Assembly: GCF_016904675.1 (NCBI RefSeq)
Contig: NZ_CP070228.1
Span: 62,001 to 126,000 of the forward strand
DNA: 64,000 bases
Origin: Arcanobacterium phocisimile
GTDB taxonomy: Bacteria; Actinomycetota; Actinomycetes; Actinomycetales; Actinomycetaceae
Direction of reading: 5' to 3'
In this document: positions 37,185 through 45,716 of the stretch, in pieces
How the letters are laid out: the number at the start of each line of letters is the position of its first letter
How positions within the stretch are numbered: the stretch's first letter is position 1
Translations under genes and position numbers: made by a program
Notes under the pieces: generated by a model
Seen by the model: the letters and a program-made list of their open reading frames with translations, nothing else
Told to the model about the DNA's origin: nothing
Database searches by the model: none

Positions 37185-38033
37185 TTATAGGCCTAGCACA
37201 TCAGACGCCGCAACCACCCAGCGCTCACGCCAATCCCCAATCGGTTCGACACCAATGTTCACCAACGCATCGTGGCCGAGAGCCGAGTAGGAGGGGCGTT
37301 TCGCGGGACGATCGAACGCAGCCGCCGTCGTCTCCAACACCATCTCGGGATCCTTGCCGATCGAACGCATGATTTCTTTGGTGAAAAGATTCCACGAGGT
37401 TTCGCCCTGTGATGTGCCGTGATAGATACCCGATGGTGCTTTTGCATCCACTAGGCGCACAATCAGATCAGCCAAATCAACTGTCCACGTTGGCTGACCA
37501 ACCTCGTCAGTAACAACCTTCAATGTCTCGTGAGTCTGGGCGAGTTTCGCCATCGTCTTCGGGAAACAGTTACCGTACTTGCCATACAACCATGCGGTTC
37601 GCACAATCAAATAATCATCAGTGTAGGCCTGCACTGCCCATTCGCCGGCAGCCTTTGTGCGCCCATAGGCAGACATCGGATCAACTGGATCATTTTCGCC
37701 CCATGGGGTAGAGCCGTCGCCACGGAAGACGTAATCGGTAGAGATCTGTACCAGTCGGGCACCGATTTGGGCGCATCTGCGCGCTAAGTTTGCGGGGCCA
37801 GTAGCGTTGACGCGGAATGCTGTTCCTTCGTTTTCTTCCGCTGGATCTACAGCAGTGAAGGCAGCACAGTTAATGACGACGTCGACGTCGGCAACAACAG
37901 TGTTCACCGAATCGACATCGGTAATATCAATATCGCCAAGATCAACGGCTCGCACCTCATGACCATCGCGCTTGATCCGTGCCACAAGGTCAGTTCCAAG
38001 CATGCCTTTAGCGCCAACAACCATCCAAGTCAT
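37185..38033 (-). CDS. rmlD: dTDP-4-dehydrorhamnose reductase
   Basis: 282 residues from the ATG that follows AAAGGAGATACACCC; the frame is open 19 codons further but without a ribosome site. It carries out the last step of dTDP-L-rhamnose synthesis. Landmarks: MVVGAKGMLGTDLVARI (NADPH site), STDYVFRGDG, and the YGRTKAAGE (YxxxK) catalytic motif, then RTAWLYGKYG. It is divergent from rmlC with a 126-base shared upstream region, so both may be controlled together. Confidence 0.95.
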   Translation of the reverse strand: MTWMVVGAKGMLGTDLVARIKRDGHEVRAVDLGDIDITDVDSVNTVVADVDVVINCAAFTAVDPAEENEGTAFRVNATGPANLARRCAQIGARLVQISTDYVFRGDGSTPWGENDPVDPMSAYGRTKAAGEWAVQAYTDDYLIVRTAWLYGKYGNCFPKTMAKLAQTHETLKVVTDEVGQPTWTVDLADLIVRLVDAKAPSGIYHGTSQGETSWNLFTKEIMRSIGKDPEMVLETTAAAFDRPAKRPSYSALGHDALVNIGVEPIGDWRERWVVAASDVLGL

Positions 38034-38159
38034 GGGTGTATCTCCTTTGCGTGTGTCAGATATTGTTCTCAATTCTACACGCACGTGCACGCAACTAACG
38101 TGTTCACCACTGCAGGTGGCGTAGACTTTCCCCAGAAGTATTTATTTTTAGGAGGTCCC

Positions 38160-38777
38160 ATGCTCATTGAACCACTCGCCATTGATGGCGCATACCGTAT
38201 CACTCCGAAGCAATTCCCGGATTCGCGCGGTTTGTTCCTCGAAGCTTTCAAACAGGAAGCATTCGTTGAAGCAGTAGGACGTGAGCTTGATGTACAACAG
38301 GTGAACACGTCAGTGTCTAAAGCTGGCACGATTCGCGGCATTCATTTTGCTGACGTTCCTCCGTCACAAGCCAAATATGTCATGTGTCCACAAGGCGCGT
38401 TGCTTGATTTCGTGATCGATATTCGGGTTGGTTCACCAACATTTGGTCAATACGATTCGGTGTTGCTCGACGACGTCGACCGTCGAGCAATTTTCCTCTC
38501 GGAAGGTTTGGGCCACGCATTCATTGCATTAGAAGATAATACGGTTGCTACCTATCTATGTTCGGCACCATATGCACCGGGTCGTGAACACGGCGTTAAT
38601 CCGTTGTGTGAGACAGTCGGTATTCAATGGCCACAGATCGACCGTGCGGGAAATCCGATGGAATTGTTGCTTTCGGAGAAAGATACTGATGCGCCTGGAT
38701 TGTTGAAGGCTCAAGAGCAGGGCTTACTGCCAACTTATGAAGAAGCAATGACGTTTGTTAATTCGTTGCGGAAGTAA
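38160..38777 (+). CDS. rmlC: dTDP-4-dehydrorhamnose 3,5-epimerase
   Basis: 205 residues. The AGGAGG ribosome site 4 bases before the ATG fixes the start. RmlC landmarks: PDSRGLFLEAF, VNTSVSKAGTIRGIHF (catalytic His in RGIHF), YVMCPQGALLDFVIDIRVGS and LGHAFIALEDNTVATYLCS (separate blocks). It makes the rhamno-configured keto sugar reduced by RmlD. The last 20 bases overlap the converging serine-hydrolase gene. Confidence 0.95.
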   Translation: MLIEPLAIDGAYRITPKQFPDSRGLFLEAFKQEAFVEAVGRELDVQQVNTSVSKAGTIRGIHFADVPPSQAKYVMCPQGALLDFVIDIRVGSPTFGQYDSVLLDDVDRRAIFLSEGLGHAFIALEDNTVATYLCSAPYAPGREHGVNPLCETVGIQWPQIDRAGNPMELLLSEKDTDAPGLLKAQEQGLLPTYEEAMTFVNSLRK

Positions 38778-39726
38778 CAAGTTCCTGGTGGATCTCATCG
38801 AGTGCTTTGGTGAGATCCATCAGCTCCTCCACTTGATCGTATGCAGTGGACATTATGGTTAACAGATAGTGGCCGTTTTCTGTTTCAACGATACCGGCAT
38901 CGTTACGAGCGATAAGGTCAAGGTCGATCCAGCCTGGTTTTGTATAAGTCGGATGGGTATCTTTTAGCGCCTCGTAAATGAACGAATTATATGGGCTGGT
39001 GAAGTGTTCCCGCGTATCATCTGCTTGTTCGTTGGGATACACGAAGAAATAATCGAAGTTCTCCACCCACAGTTTGGTCAGCTGTTTGGGCGTGAGGTGA
39101 GGAAAGTATTCTTCGCGATTGATATCAGGAGCGTTTGCAGTATCAGCAAAAAATGCGAACAATTCGTCACCATAGTTCGAGCGTAGCGAAAAATATGAAT
39201 CGTTATCGGAAACGGTAATAGCCTGGCGCATCAGTGCTTTGTCAGAACCGGTTATTGAGTCTGGCAGAAACTTACTTATCGCAACAATGTATGGGCCTTT
39301 GATTGTGCTAGCGCCATAGAATTCTGCTTCAGAATTATAGGAAATAGCGGTCCCTGTGGTGATATCGACCATCACGAATCCCACTTGGGATTGAGTGCTT
39401 TCGATAGTTTCTATCGCATGTGCGAGACGATCAGCAGTAGCTTCAGATAATAAGTCGGATTGATATAGGTCATTTAAATTTGAGGCCTCCAAAGAATCTA
39501 CTCGTGAAATTAAGGACTCCAAAGAGGGATCGAATGACGTTAGAGCAAACATTGTTTGGCTCTCTGTAGAAGCCTCCGCTTGTTCAGCTAGCTCTGCTGC
39601 TTCATTCGCGTCATGGGTCGTTCCGGTGACAGTGCGGAACACATAGGCAATAAACCATATCGTTACAATAAGGAAGACGACGATAGTGATATTTCTGAGT
39701 TGAATACTAAATCTTTGAGAAATCAT
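38758..39726 (-). CDS. Membrane-anchored class A beta-lactamase-like serine hydrolase
   Basis: About 322 residues. One N-terminal transmembrane segment (NITIVVFLIVTIWFIAYVF) anchors an extracellular beta-lactamase/transpeptidase-like fold. The nucleophile SxxK is STIK in YGASTIKGPY, the second motif is SDN in ITVSDNDSYF, and KPG in YTKPGWIDLD occupies the KTG position. The substitutions and the context (glycan locus) suggest a wall-related hydrolase rather than an antibiotic-resistance enzyme, but activity is unproven. Start 39726 is inferred from the anchor helix; no ribosome site is clear. It follows the rmlA-GT2 pair on the same strand. Confidence 0.78.
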   Translation of the reverse strand: MISQRFSIQLRNITIVVFLIVTIWFIAYVFRTVTGTTHDANEAAELAEQAEASTESQTMFALTSFDPSLESLISRVDSLEASNLNDLYQSDLLSEATADRLAHAIETIESTQSQVGFVMVDITTGTAISYNSEAEFYGASTIKGPYIVAISKFLPDSITGSDKALMRQAITVSDNDSYFSLRSNYGDELFAFFADTANAPDINREEYFPHLTPKQLTKLWVENFDYFFVYPNEQADDTREHFTSPYNSFIYEALKDTHPTYTKPGWIDLDLIARNDAGIVETENGHYLLTIMSTAYDQVEELMDLTKALDEIHQELVTSATN

Positions 39727-39742
39727 TGATAAACCGTGTCTA

Positions 39743-40618
39743 TTAATGAATTTTTCCCATCCGTCGTCGCAGGCCGTCACGTACACCACGCAAAATCAAC
39801 TCGCCGCGCATTCCTCGATCGGAACTCGTCAGTAGTGTGAATGCAGCAAAGCGCGTTATCCAGTAACCATACCTGATTCGCCATCGTAGTGGTAGATCAG
39901 GGTTGCGCATGACTTCAATGGTATTCCGGGTGAGATAGTAATTCCGGATAGGTGAATGTACGTGGATAGTTTTGCTGCGCCCCTTAATTTTTATGCCCTT
40001 ATCTCCGAGCGAATGTGGTAGTTGTACTGTAGGAATTGCTAGCAGCCGGTAACCGTACGCGCGTGCTCGCATACACCACGCTAGGTCTACATGGTCAATA
40101 AAGTATTCTGCTGGCATGAAACCGACCTCACGCAGTACATCTGCCCGAATCAGACACCCAGAGGCGAGCAAGAACGAGACATCTATCGGCTCGGTGGAGT
40201 CCAAGCGAGTACGAGGCCGCTTGGGTCCCCATGTGTGGTCAGTATAAACGAGGGGTTCGTCTCCGTCGTACGGTGTCGGCCCGACGGCAGCAACATCGTC
40301 GGCGAGATAGTGAGCAAGTTCGAGAACGAGTGACGAGCCAGGAACCGAATCCTGGTCGAAAAGAATAATAGCCTCAGCTCCATGGTTTAACGCTAGGTCA
40401 ATACCAATGTTTTGAGCGGCAGCAATACCAACGTTTTTCCCCAACGACAAAAGTCGGGCGTGGGTTTTGTTACACGTGTCGATCAGATGCTCTGGTGGTA
40501 CTTCGGAATTATCGACAACAATCACCTCAGTACACTGTAGAGCTAAGTTGCCCAATAATTCATTGACATCTTGTGGGTGGTATGTGACGACGACCGCGGA
40601 AATGGCCGAAAAATTCAT
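39743..40618 (-). CDS. GT2 rhamnosyltransferase, RfbF/RgpB-like
   Basis: About 291 residues. The GT2 core reads AVVVTYHPQDVNELLGNL, IVVDNSEVPP, LGKNVGIAAAQNIGI and the donor/metal motif ILFDQDSVPG, then SFLLASGCLIRADVLREVGF and YFIDHVDLAWCMRARAYG. The FDQDS form is typical of dTDP-rhamnose-using enzymes such as RfbF and RgpB. The ATG lies one base after the rmlA stop, so the donor-synthesis and transferase genes are coupled. Confidence 0.87.
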   Translation of the reverse strand: MNFSAISAVVVTYHPQDVNELLGNLALQCTEVIVVDNSEVPPEHLIDTCNKTHARLLSLGKNVGIAAAQNIGIDLALNHGAEAIILFDQDSVPGSSLVLELAHYLADDVAAVGPTPYDGDEPLVYTDHTWGPKRPRTRLDSTEPIDVSFLLASGCLIRADVLREVGFMPAEYFIDHVDLAWCMRARAYGYRLLAIPTVQLPHSLGDKGIKIKGRSKTIHVHSPIRNYYLTRNTIEVMRNPDLPLRWRIRYGYWITRFAAFTLLTSSDRGMRGELILRGVRDGLRRRMGKIH

Positions 40619-40619
40619 G

Positions 40620-41495
40620 TTATGCGTTCTTACCTCTTGCGAGGACTCGCATGAGGTATTCACCGTAACCAGACTTACGCAACGGCTCAGCACGTTCAGC
40701 TAGTTCGGCGTCGGTCAAGAACCCCATACGCCAAGCGACTTCCTCTGGGCAGCCGATCTTCAAACCTTGGCGTGCCTCGACGGTGCGCACGAACGAGGTA
40801 GCGTCAGCTAACGAATCGAATGTGCCGGTATCTAGCCAGGCAGTACCGCGTGGAAGAACTTCAACTGTCAAGCGACCTTCGCGCAGGTAATGCTTGTTGA
40901 TATCAGTGATTTCGTATTCGCCACGGGGTGACGGTTCAAGGTTTGCGGCGATGTCGACGACGTCGTTATCGTAGAAGTACAGGCCTGGCACTGCGTAGTT
41001 TGACTTCGGTTGGGTAGGCTTCTCTTCAATAGAAAGCGCCCGGAATTGGTCATCGAATTCGACGACGCCGTAACGTTCTGGATCATCTACATGGTATGCG
41101 AATACTGCACCACCGTTAGGGTTAACATGGCGACGCAGGCGGGTTCCCATGCCAGGACCATAGAAGATGTTGTCGCCAAGAACGAGAGCGGCCGATTCGT
41201 TGCCGATAAAGTCTGCGCCCAGCACGAAAGCTTGTGCGAGGCCGTTCGGAACTTGTTGCTGAACATAGGAAAGGTTGACACCAAGCTGGGAGCCGTCACC
41301 GAGGAGACGCTGGAAACTAGCTGCGTCGTGTGGTGTGGTGATAACCAGGATGTCCTGGATGCCGGCAAGCATGAGGGTCGTCATCGGATAGTAGATCATT
41401 GGTTTGTCATAAACCGGGACGAGCTGCTTTGAAATTCCTTGAGTGATGGGGTGAAGCCGGGTTCCCGAACCACCTGCCAAGATGATGCCGCGCAT
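40620..41495 (-). CDS. rmlA: Glucose-1-phosphate thymidylyltransferase
   Basis: 291 residues, standard length. First step of dTDP-rhamnose synthesis: dTTP plus glucose-1-phosphate to dTDP-glucose. The nucleotide motif [20 protein letters not shown] and [17 protein letters not shown] open the enzyme; [13 protein letters not shown] and the SIEEKP motif follow. GAAAGGTTG precedes the ATG. It is first gene of a three-gene minus-strand set with a rhamnosyltransferase and a serine hydrolase. Confidence 0.95.
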   Translation of the reverse strand: MRGIILAGGSGTRLHPITQGISKQLVPVYDKPMIYYPMTTLMLAGIQDILVITTPHDAASFQRLLGDGSQLGVNLSYVQQQVPNGLAQAFVLGADFIGNESAALVLGDNIFYGPGMGTRLRRHVNPNGGAVFAYHVDDPERYGVVEFDDQFRALSIEEKPTQPKSNYAVPGLYFYDNDVVDIAANLEPSPRGEYEITDINKHYLREGRLTVEVLPRGTAWLDTGTFDSLADATSFVRTVEARQGLKIGCPEEVAWRMGFLTDAELAERAEPLRKSGYGEYLMRVLARGKNA

Positions 41496-41605
41496 AGGTC
41501 AACCTTTCTTTTCGATAGCTTTTAGGTTTTGCTATCAGCTACATATGCCTTCTATTATGACGTAATTTTGTTTCAACTGGGAGAGCACGAGGGAAGAAAA
41601 TGAAA

Positions 41606-41659
41606 ATCGGCGTATTTCGTGCTCTTCACGTAACGTGAATCGCGACGAAATACGCCGAT
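41606..41659 (-). terminator. Minus-strand rho-independent terminator
   Basis: 15-bp arms (41606-41620 with 41645-41659, arm ATCGGCGTATTTCGT) enclosing a loop with a second small palindrome (CACGTAACGTG). Read on the minus strand it is followed by a T-rich tract, so it ends the coiled-coil protein gene. Confidence 0.75.
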
Positions 41660-41697
41660 AGTTTCAGCCATCGATATCGATAGGTGAAAGTCAGTTA

Positions 41698-42543
41698 CTA
41701 CTGAGCGTCTTTACCTTCGATATTTTCAGCAACCTCAAGTGGGGTTGGAATATCGGAATCGGAAACCTTCTCGGAAACCTTCTCTTCGACATCGCTTGCC
41801 ACTTCGCTGACTTTTTCGCCAGCTTCATGAAGCTGCTCTTCGACGGCGTCCAAGGCCTCATCGTTAGGAACAGTGAGATCTTCCCAGTAAGCATCTGCCC
41901 ATGGATCTTCAACTGGCTTAGAGCGAGCCCATGCAACATAAGCGACACCAAGAGCGGCACCAAGAACGAGGGTTAAGCCAACGAACTTCTTGGTGTGTGA
42001 CTTCTTTTCGTTCTTCTTAGCGAGCTTCAGGGCTTTCTTTTCAGCCTTCTTTGCAAGCTTGTTTGCCTTCTTCATTTCCTTCTTGGAAAGCGTGACAACC
42101 TTCGTTGCTTGATCATCAGCAGTTGCCTTAATCTCTGCCAATGCAGCATTGGCAGCACGCTTTGCGCGTGGAAGATATTCTTCCTTGACGCGATCAGCAC
42201 TTTCAGAAACAAACGTTTGTGCTTCATCAACGTATGGGCGAGCTGCAGTGACAGCTTCCTCGACGTATGGCTTTGCCTTGGTTACGGCCTCTTCCACATA
42301 TGGACGAGTGCGTTCGTAGGCCTCGCGTGCAGCATCGTTTGCTCGGGCGAGTGCATCTTGAGCAACTGGAACCAGTTTCTCAGCGGCTTCTTCGATTCGT
42401 GGTTCTGCCCATGTACGGGATGTTTTATATGTATCGGCAACCTTTGCCATGAACGAACCAGTTGCTACGGCAGCCTGATCCTTGAGCTTCGTTGCTTCTT
42501 GTGCTGCCTTTGTTGCGGCAGTCTCGCGCTTAAAGAAAGACAT
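41698..42543 (-). CDS. Coiled-coil, Lys/Ala/Glu-rich single-pass membrane protein
   Basis: About 281 residues. The ATG at 42543 follows GGAGG. Residues 1-150 form long amphipathic helices with four imperfect repeats of the type RPYVEEAVTKAKPYVEEAV; then a run of lysines (MKKANKLAKKAEKKALKLAK), one transmembrane helix (FVGLTLVLGAALGVAYVAWA), and an acidic tail rich in E/D/V/S. No enzymatic motif. It recalls actinobacterial envelope-associated proteins with apolipophorin-like helices, but I cannot name a family. Monocistronic, with its own terminator. Confidence 0.75.
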   Translation of the reverse strand: MSFFKRETAATKAAQEATKLKDQAAVATGSFMAKVADTYKTSRTWAEPRIEEAAEKLVPVAQDALARANDAAREAYERTRPYVEEAVTKAKPYVEEAVTAARPYVDEAQTFVSESADRVKEEYLPRAKRAANAALAEIKATADDQATKVVTLSKKEMKKANKLAKKAEKKALKLAKKNEKKSHTKKFVGLTLVLGAALGVAYVAWARSKPVEDPWADAYWEDLTVPNDEALDAVEEQLHEAGEKVSEVASDVEEKVSEKVSDSDIPTPLEVAENIEGKDAQ

Positions 42544-42766
42544 TGCACCACCTCCAAGTTGTGTCACCGTAAATTGTTCACGGTGAGCTTTCTATTACTT
42601 CTTATTGTTTCACGAAATAGCATTGAGTTGCATTGAAATAGGAGATATTGGGCCTCCTTGTTCGCGGTTAACCGAATTGGCGACGGTGATCGGCAGTTTT
42701 CGCTCTCAGCCGGTGAAGTTGCGTTCGTGGTGGCTAGGAAGCGTCAGGTGTGCAAGGATGGAGACT

Positions 42767-43288
42767 ATGAAAGCATTAATGACAACTTCAGTTGGTAACA
42801 TCTCCCTCGAACTCTTCCCAGAGCAGGCTCCGCAAACCGTCGCAAACTTCACCGAACTTGCTTCGGGTAAGCGCGAATGGACTGATCCAGCAACTGGTGA
42901 AAAGTCCACCGAGCCACTCTACAACGGCACAATTTTCCACCGTGTTATTGACGGTTTTATGATTCAAGGTGGCGATCCGCTCGGAACCGGAACCGGTGGT
43001 CCCGGATACGTTTTCGACGACGAGATCTCCCCAGAACTGGCCTTCAACGAGCCTTACCTGTTGGCTATGGCCAATGCAGGTAAGCGCATGGGTAAGGGAA
43101 CCAACGGCTCCCAGTTCTTTATCACTGTTGCACCAACTCCATGGTTGCACGGCGCCCACACCATCTTTGGCAAGGTCGTCGATGATGAGTCTAAGGCTGT
43201 TGTCGATAAGATTGCTACCACTCAAACCGGTCCAATGGATCGTCCAGTTGAACCAATTATGATCGAGTCGATCACCATCTCTGAGTGA
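42767..43288 (+). CDS. ppiA: Peptidyl-prolyl cis-trans isomerase, cyclophilin type
   Basis: 173 residues, cytoplasmic, no signal peptide. Standard cyclophilin landmarks: MTTSVGNISLELFPEQAPQT, IFHRVIDGFMIQGGDP (the catalytic Arg is in FHR), MANAGKRMGKGTNGSQFFIT (with the QFF active-site residues), and LHGAHTIFGKV (separate blocks). The ATG at 42767 lies 8 bases from AAGGA; an in-frame ATG at 42758 is closer than usual. It assists folding of proline-containing peptides. A classic terminator follows. Confidence 0.95.
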   Translation: MKALMTTSVGNISLELFPEQAPQTVANFTELASGKREWTDPATGEKSTEPLYNGTIFHRVIDGFMIQGGDPLGTGTGGPGYVFDDEISPELAFNEPYLLAMANAGKRMGKGTNGSQFFITVAPTPWLHGAHTIFGKVVDDESKAVVDKIATTQTGPMDRPVEPIMIESITISE

Positions 43289-43310
43289 TTTTTACACTTA
43301 TTAGATGACT

Positions 43311-43350
43311 GCATTCCTGCCGCGCATCACAGCGCGGCAGGAATGCTTTT
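43311..43350 (+). terminator. Rho-independent terminator after ppiA
   Basis: Perfect 15-bp GC-rich arms (43311-43325 with 43332-43346), 6-base loop, and TTTT directly after the stem. Confidence 0.9.
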
Positions 43351-43367
43351 AGGTAAAAAGAGAGCAT

Positions 43368-43949
43368 ATGAAGAATCTCAATATTCCCCCAGTGACCGCT
43401 ACGATGAGCGCACTATGTATTTTGGCAACACTAATGACATATGTGTTGAGCAATACTTTCTATGATTATGCATTCATTCCAGTCATCGCAGATGTTGAGC
43501 CATGGCGTTATCTCACAGGTGCTTTTTTACATGGCGGGGTGATGCACTTAGGGTTTAACGTGCTGTCGTTACTGTTCTTGGGTGCAGAACTTGAACCAGT
43601 TATGCGCAAGGTGAGCTTTGCTGGATTATTCCTGGTCAGTGCCGTCGGTGGTAATGCAGCTGTCTATTTGTGGGCGTTATGGACCGGGCAGTGGAATATC
43701 GCTGCAGTCGGTGCTTCGGGCGCAATTTTCGGTCTTTTCGGTGCGCTTGTGGTGCTTACCCACGCTATCAAATCCGACCCGCGAGGAATCCTTGTTTTAC
43801 TCGGAATTAACGTCGTCTTAGCCTTCACTGCGCCGCAGATATCCTGGCAGGCGCATCTCGGTGGCTTCCTCACCGGACTTATTTTTACTGCAATATGGTG
43901 GCAGCTACGCCGTCGTCGTCAGAAAGAAGTAAACCGTGGCGGTTGGTGA
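43368..43949 (+). CDS. Rhomboid family intramembrane serine protease
   Basis: 193 residues with about six transmembrane helices. The rhomboid motifs are complete: HGGVMHLGFNVLSLLFLGAE (loop 1 and helix 2), the nucleophile serine in GASGAIFGLFG, and the catalytic histidine in WQAHLGGFLTGL. It cleaves transmembrane segments of other proteins within the membrane; the substrate is unknown, and sortase-processed or lipoprotein clients are only a guess. Placed directly after the ppiA terminator, with its own hairpin behind. Confidence 0.92.
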   Translation: MKNLNIPPVTATMSALCILATLMTYVLSNTFYDYAFIPVIADVEPWRYLTGAFLHGGVMHLGFNVLSLLFLGAELEPVMRKVSFAGLFLVSAVGGNAAVYLWALWTGQWNIAAVGASGAIFGLFGALVVLTHAIKSDPRGILVLLGINVVLAFTAPQISWQAHLGGFLTGLIFTAIWWQLRRRRQKEVNRGGW

Positions 43950-44009
43950 CCGTACAAGCACAATAAGTAACTGCGCAACACCATCGCGATAAGCGATCAA
44001 GATCAAAAA

Positions 44010-44043
44010 TTATGGTCAGGGATTGATAGATCCCTGACCATAA
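44010..44043. terminator. Convergent terminator between rhomboid gene and crgA
   Basis: Perfect 13-bp arms (44010-44022 with 44031-44043, arm TTATGGTCAGGGA) and an 8-base loop, between two converging genes. Confidence 0.8.
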
Positions 44044-44068
44044 TGACATTTATCAAAAAGACTAAGTC

Positions 44069-44338
44069 TTACTTCCATCCCATAGTCATTAAGAAGCCGA
44101 CTAGCATTAAGCCAATGCCAACAAACAAGTTCCCGTTACCAAAACCCGGAATAGGAGCTTGGCCATGGGAAACATAGGCGGTAACAACGACCAGCAGGCC
44201 GATAACGGCTAAGGCGACCATTAAGGGTGCCCACCAGCGCGGAGAACGCTGGAGTTGAGGTGCTGGGCGCTCCTGGCGATCGCGTGATGCTGCGATACGA
44301 CGCTCTTCGACTTTCTTACGCTTCTTAGATTCTGGCAT
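44069..44338 (-). CDS. crgA: Cell division protein CrgA
   Basis: 89 residues from the ATG behind GAGGAAAAT. The N-terminus is highly basic (MPESKKRKKVEERRIAASR) and is followed by two transmembrane helices (WWAPLMVALAVIGLLVVVTA and LFVGIGLMLVGFLMTMGWK), the signature CrgA layout. In mycobacteria and streptomycetes CrgA helps FtsI and other proteins localise to the septum. The divergent position next to a class E sortase and near pknB-pbpA-rodA is conserved in actinobacteria. Confidence 0.93.
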   Translation of the reverse strand: MPESKKRKKVEERRIAASRDRQERPAPQLQRSPRWWAPLMVALAVIGLLVVVTAYVSHGQAPIPGFGNGNLFVGIGLMLVGFLMTMGWK

Positions 44339-44462
44339 ATTTTCCTCGCTCAAAGTGAAACTAACTGGTATAAGACTATCGTTATCTGCGCCCACACGGT
44401 AGTTTTGAGGGAGAAATACCCGTATAGTGAGCAAAAGATATAAAAATGAAAGGAGTCAATCA

Positions 44463-45401
44463 TTGGAGCAGGACGAACAGCCAGCAGATTTGACTTCCCC
44501 ACCCCGACGTCGATCGGCGCTTCCTCGTGAGGCACGAGTGCGAACTCAACCGAACGAACATGACGGCGACACCCTCGCAGGCACGTTTGGTTTCTCGCCA
44601 ATGGTTGAACAAAATGGGTCAATGACACGAGCACAGGAGCCGAAAAAACGTCGGAAAAAAAGTCTATTTTCTATTCTCCTCGGTATCATAGGTGAAATCC
44701 TCATTACCTTTGGTCTCATAGTCGGTGGCTTCGTTGTGTGGCAACTATGGTGGACAAGCGTTTTAGCAAACCAAGTTCAAAGTGAACAGCTTGACGATTT
44801 TGCCAAAGCGAATGGATCAGCGCCAAGCGTGGTGGCCGAACCGGTAGAAAACGAGCCTCCACCATTCACACTCAACCCGAGCCACGGGCAAATGTTCGGC
44901 GTCGTCCATTTTCCTTCGTTTGGAAAAGCTGCCACCCGCACGATGGCTGAAGGAACCACGAACTGGGATATTCTCGATCATGGCGGCTTCGGCCACTACG
45001 AAGGTACCGCATGGCCGGGACAAGTGGGTAACTTTTCATTAGCAGCCCACCGCCGTGGTAATGGTGATGCGCTCATGTTCGTCGAAGATTTCAAACCTGG
45101 AGATCCGATCATCGTCGAGACGGCTGATGCTTTCTACGTTTACCGTATGACCGATCATGAACTCGTCACTCCTGACAAAGTCCGAGTCGTTTCACCAGAC
45201 CCATACAAGGCACGTGAAGCTGAAGAAAATGGAACGCAGGTCACCGAAGCTCCATCGAAACGTCTCATCACCCTCACCACATGTCATCCGCAATACACAT
45301 CCACTCACCGTTGGATTGTTCACGGCGAACTCGACTACTCGATCCTTCGATCAGAGGGTATGCCGAAAGAGTTACTTGAGATGAATGCGAAAGAAGGCTG
45401 A
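44463..45401 (+). CDS. srtE: Class E sortase
   Basis: About 312 residues. AAAGGAG lies 7 bases before a TTG at 44463, which I take as start; a GTG at 44427 has no ribosome site. A long basic cytoplasmic tail (EPKKRRKKS) leads into one transmembrane helix (IIGEILITFGLIVGGFVVWQ) and an extracellular sortase domain. Active-site residues are His in FSLAAHR, Cys in TLTTCHPQYTSTHRW, and Arg in the same segment. Class E enzymes anchor housekeeping surface proteins, often with LAXTG-type signals. A 51-residue membrane protein follows 3 bases later. Confidence 0.92.
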   Translation: MEQDEQPADLTSPPRRRSALPREARVRTQPNEHDGDTLAGTFGFSPMVEQNGSMTRAQEPKKRRKKSLFSILLGIIGEILITFGLIVGGFVVWQLWWTSVLANQVQSEQLDDFAKANGSAPSVVAEPVENEPPPFTLNPSHGQMFGVVHFPSFGKAATRTMAEGTTNWDILDHGGFGHYEGTAWPGQVGNFSLAAHRRGNGDALMFVEDFKPGDPIIVETADAFYVYRMTDHELVTPDKVRVVSPDPYKAREAEENGTQVTEAPSKRLITLTTCHPQYTSTHRWIVHGELDYSILRSEGMPKELLEMNAKEG

Positions 45402-45404
45402 TCT

Positions 45405-45560
45405 ATGTACTACGGATTATGGCGAATTTTACCTGGCCCCAAATGGTTGAAAGCTATTGAAATGCTCGTTCTATTAGCAGGAGTTATCTATCTACTTTTC
45501 ACCTATGTCTATCCTTGGGTTTACTACACTACCGGCTGGTTCGATAACACCGTCGGCTAA
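45405..45560 (+). CDS. Small single-pass membrane protein (51 aa)
   Basis: A short gene, ATG at 45405 and TAA at 45558-45560, encoding 51 residues. It starts MYYGLWRILPGPKWLKAIEM, continues with one hydrophobic helix (LVLLAGVIYLLFTYVYPWVY) and ends GWFDNTVG. It begins 3 bases after the class E sortase stop, so it is probably co-translated with it. The aromatic-rich ends and the position suggest a conserved partner of the sortase/division locus; similar short membrane proteins occur near srtE and pknB in relatives (recollection, not tested). Function unknown. Confidence 0.8.
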   Translation: MYYGLWRILPGPKWLKAIEMLVLLAGVIYLLFTYVYPWVYYTTGWFDNTVG

Positions 45561-45574
45561 AGTAGCTAAGAACT

Positions 45575-45620
45575 GAAAGCTATAAGGCCCGCACATGCAT
45601 GTGCGGGCCTTATAGCTTTC
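45575..45620. terminator. 46-bp perfect palindrome, bidirectional terminator
   Basis: Perfect palindrome with 23-base half-sites (45575-45597 and 45598-45620), including a GC core GGCCCGCACATG and ending GCTTTCTTT. It lies between the sortase operon and the converging pknB gene and should terminate both. Confidence 0.85.
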
Positions 45621-45716
45621 TTTCCGACGAGAACTTGTTGAAAACTTGTTGTAGGAAAAGAGGTGGCTACCCGTACAAAACGAGCAGCCACCTCTCCTGA
45701 AATTCATGTGCGATGA

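Noticed and set aside
38758-39726. Beta-lactam resistance gene
   Set aside because: The KTG position reads KPG, the protein is membrane-anchored and lies in a glycan operon; resistance cannot be claimed from a fold match.
45575-45620. 46-bp perfect palindrome as a replication or protein-binding element
   Set aside because: It lies between two converging genes and ends in a T-rich stretch, so a bidirectional terminator is sufficient.
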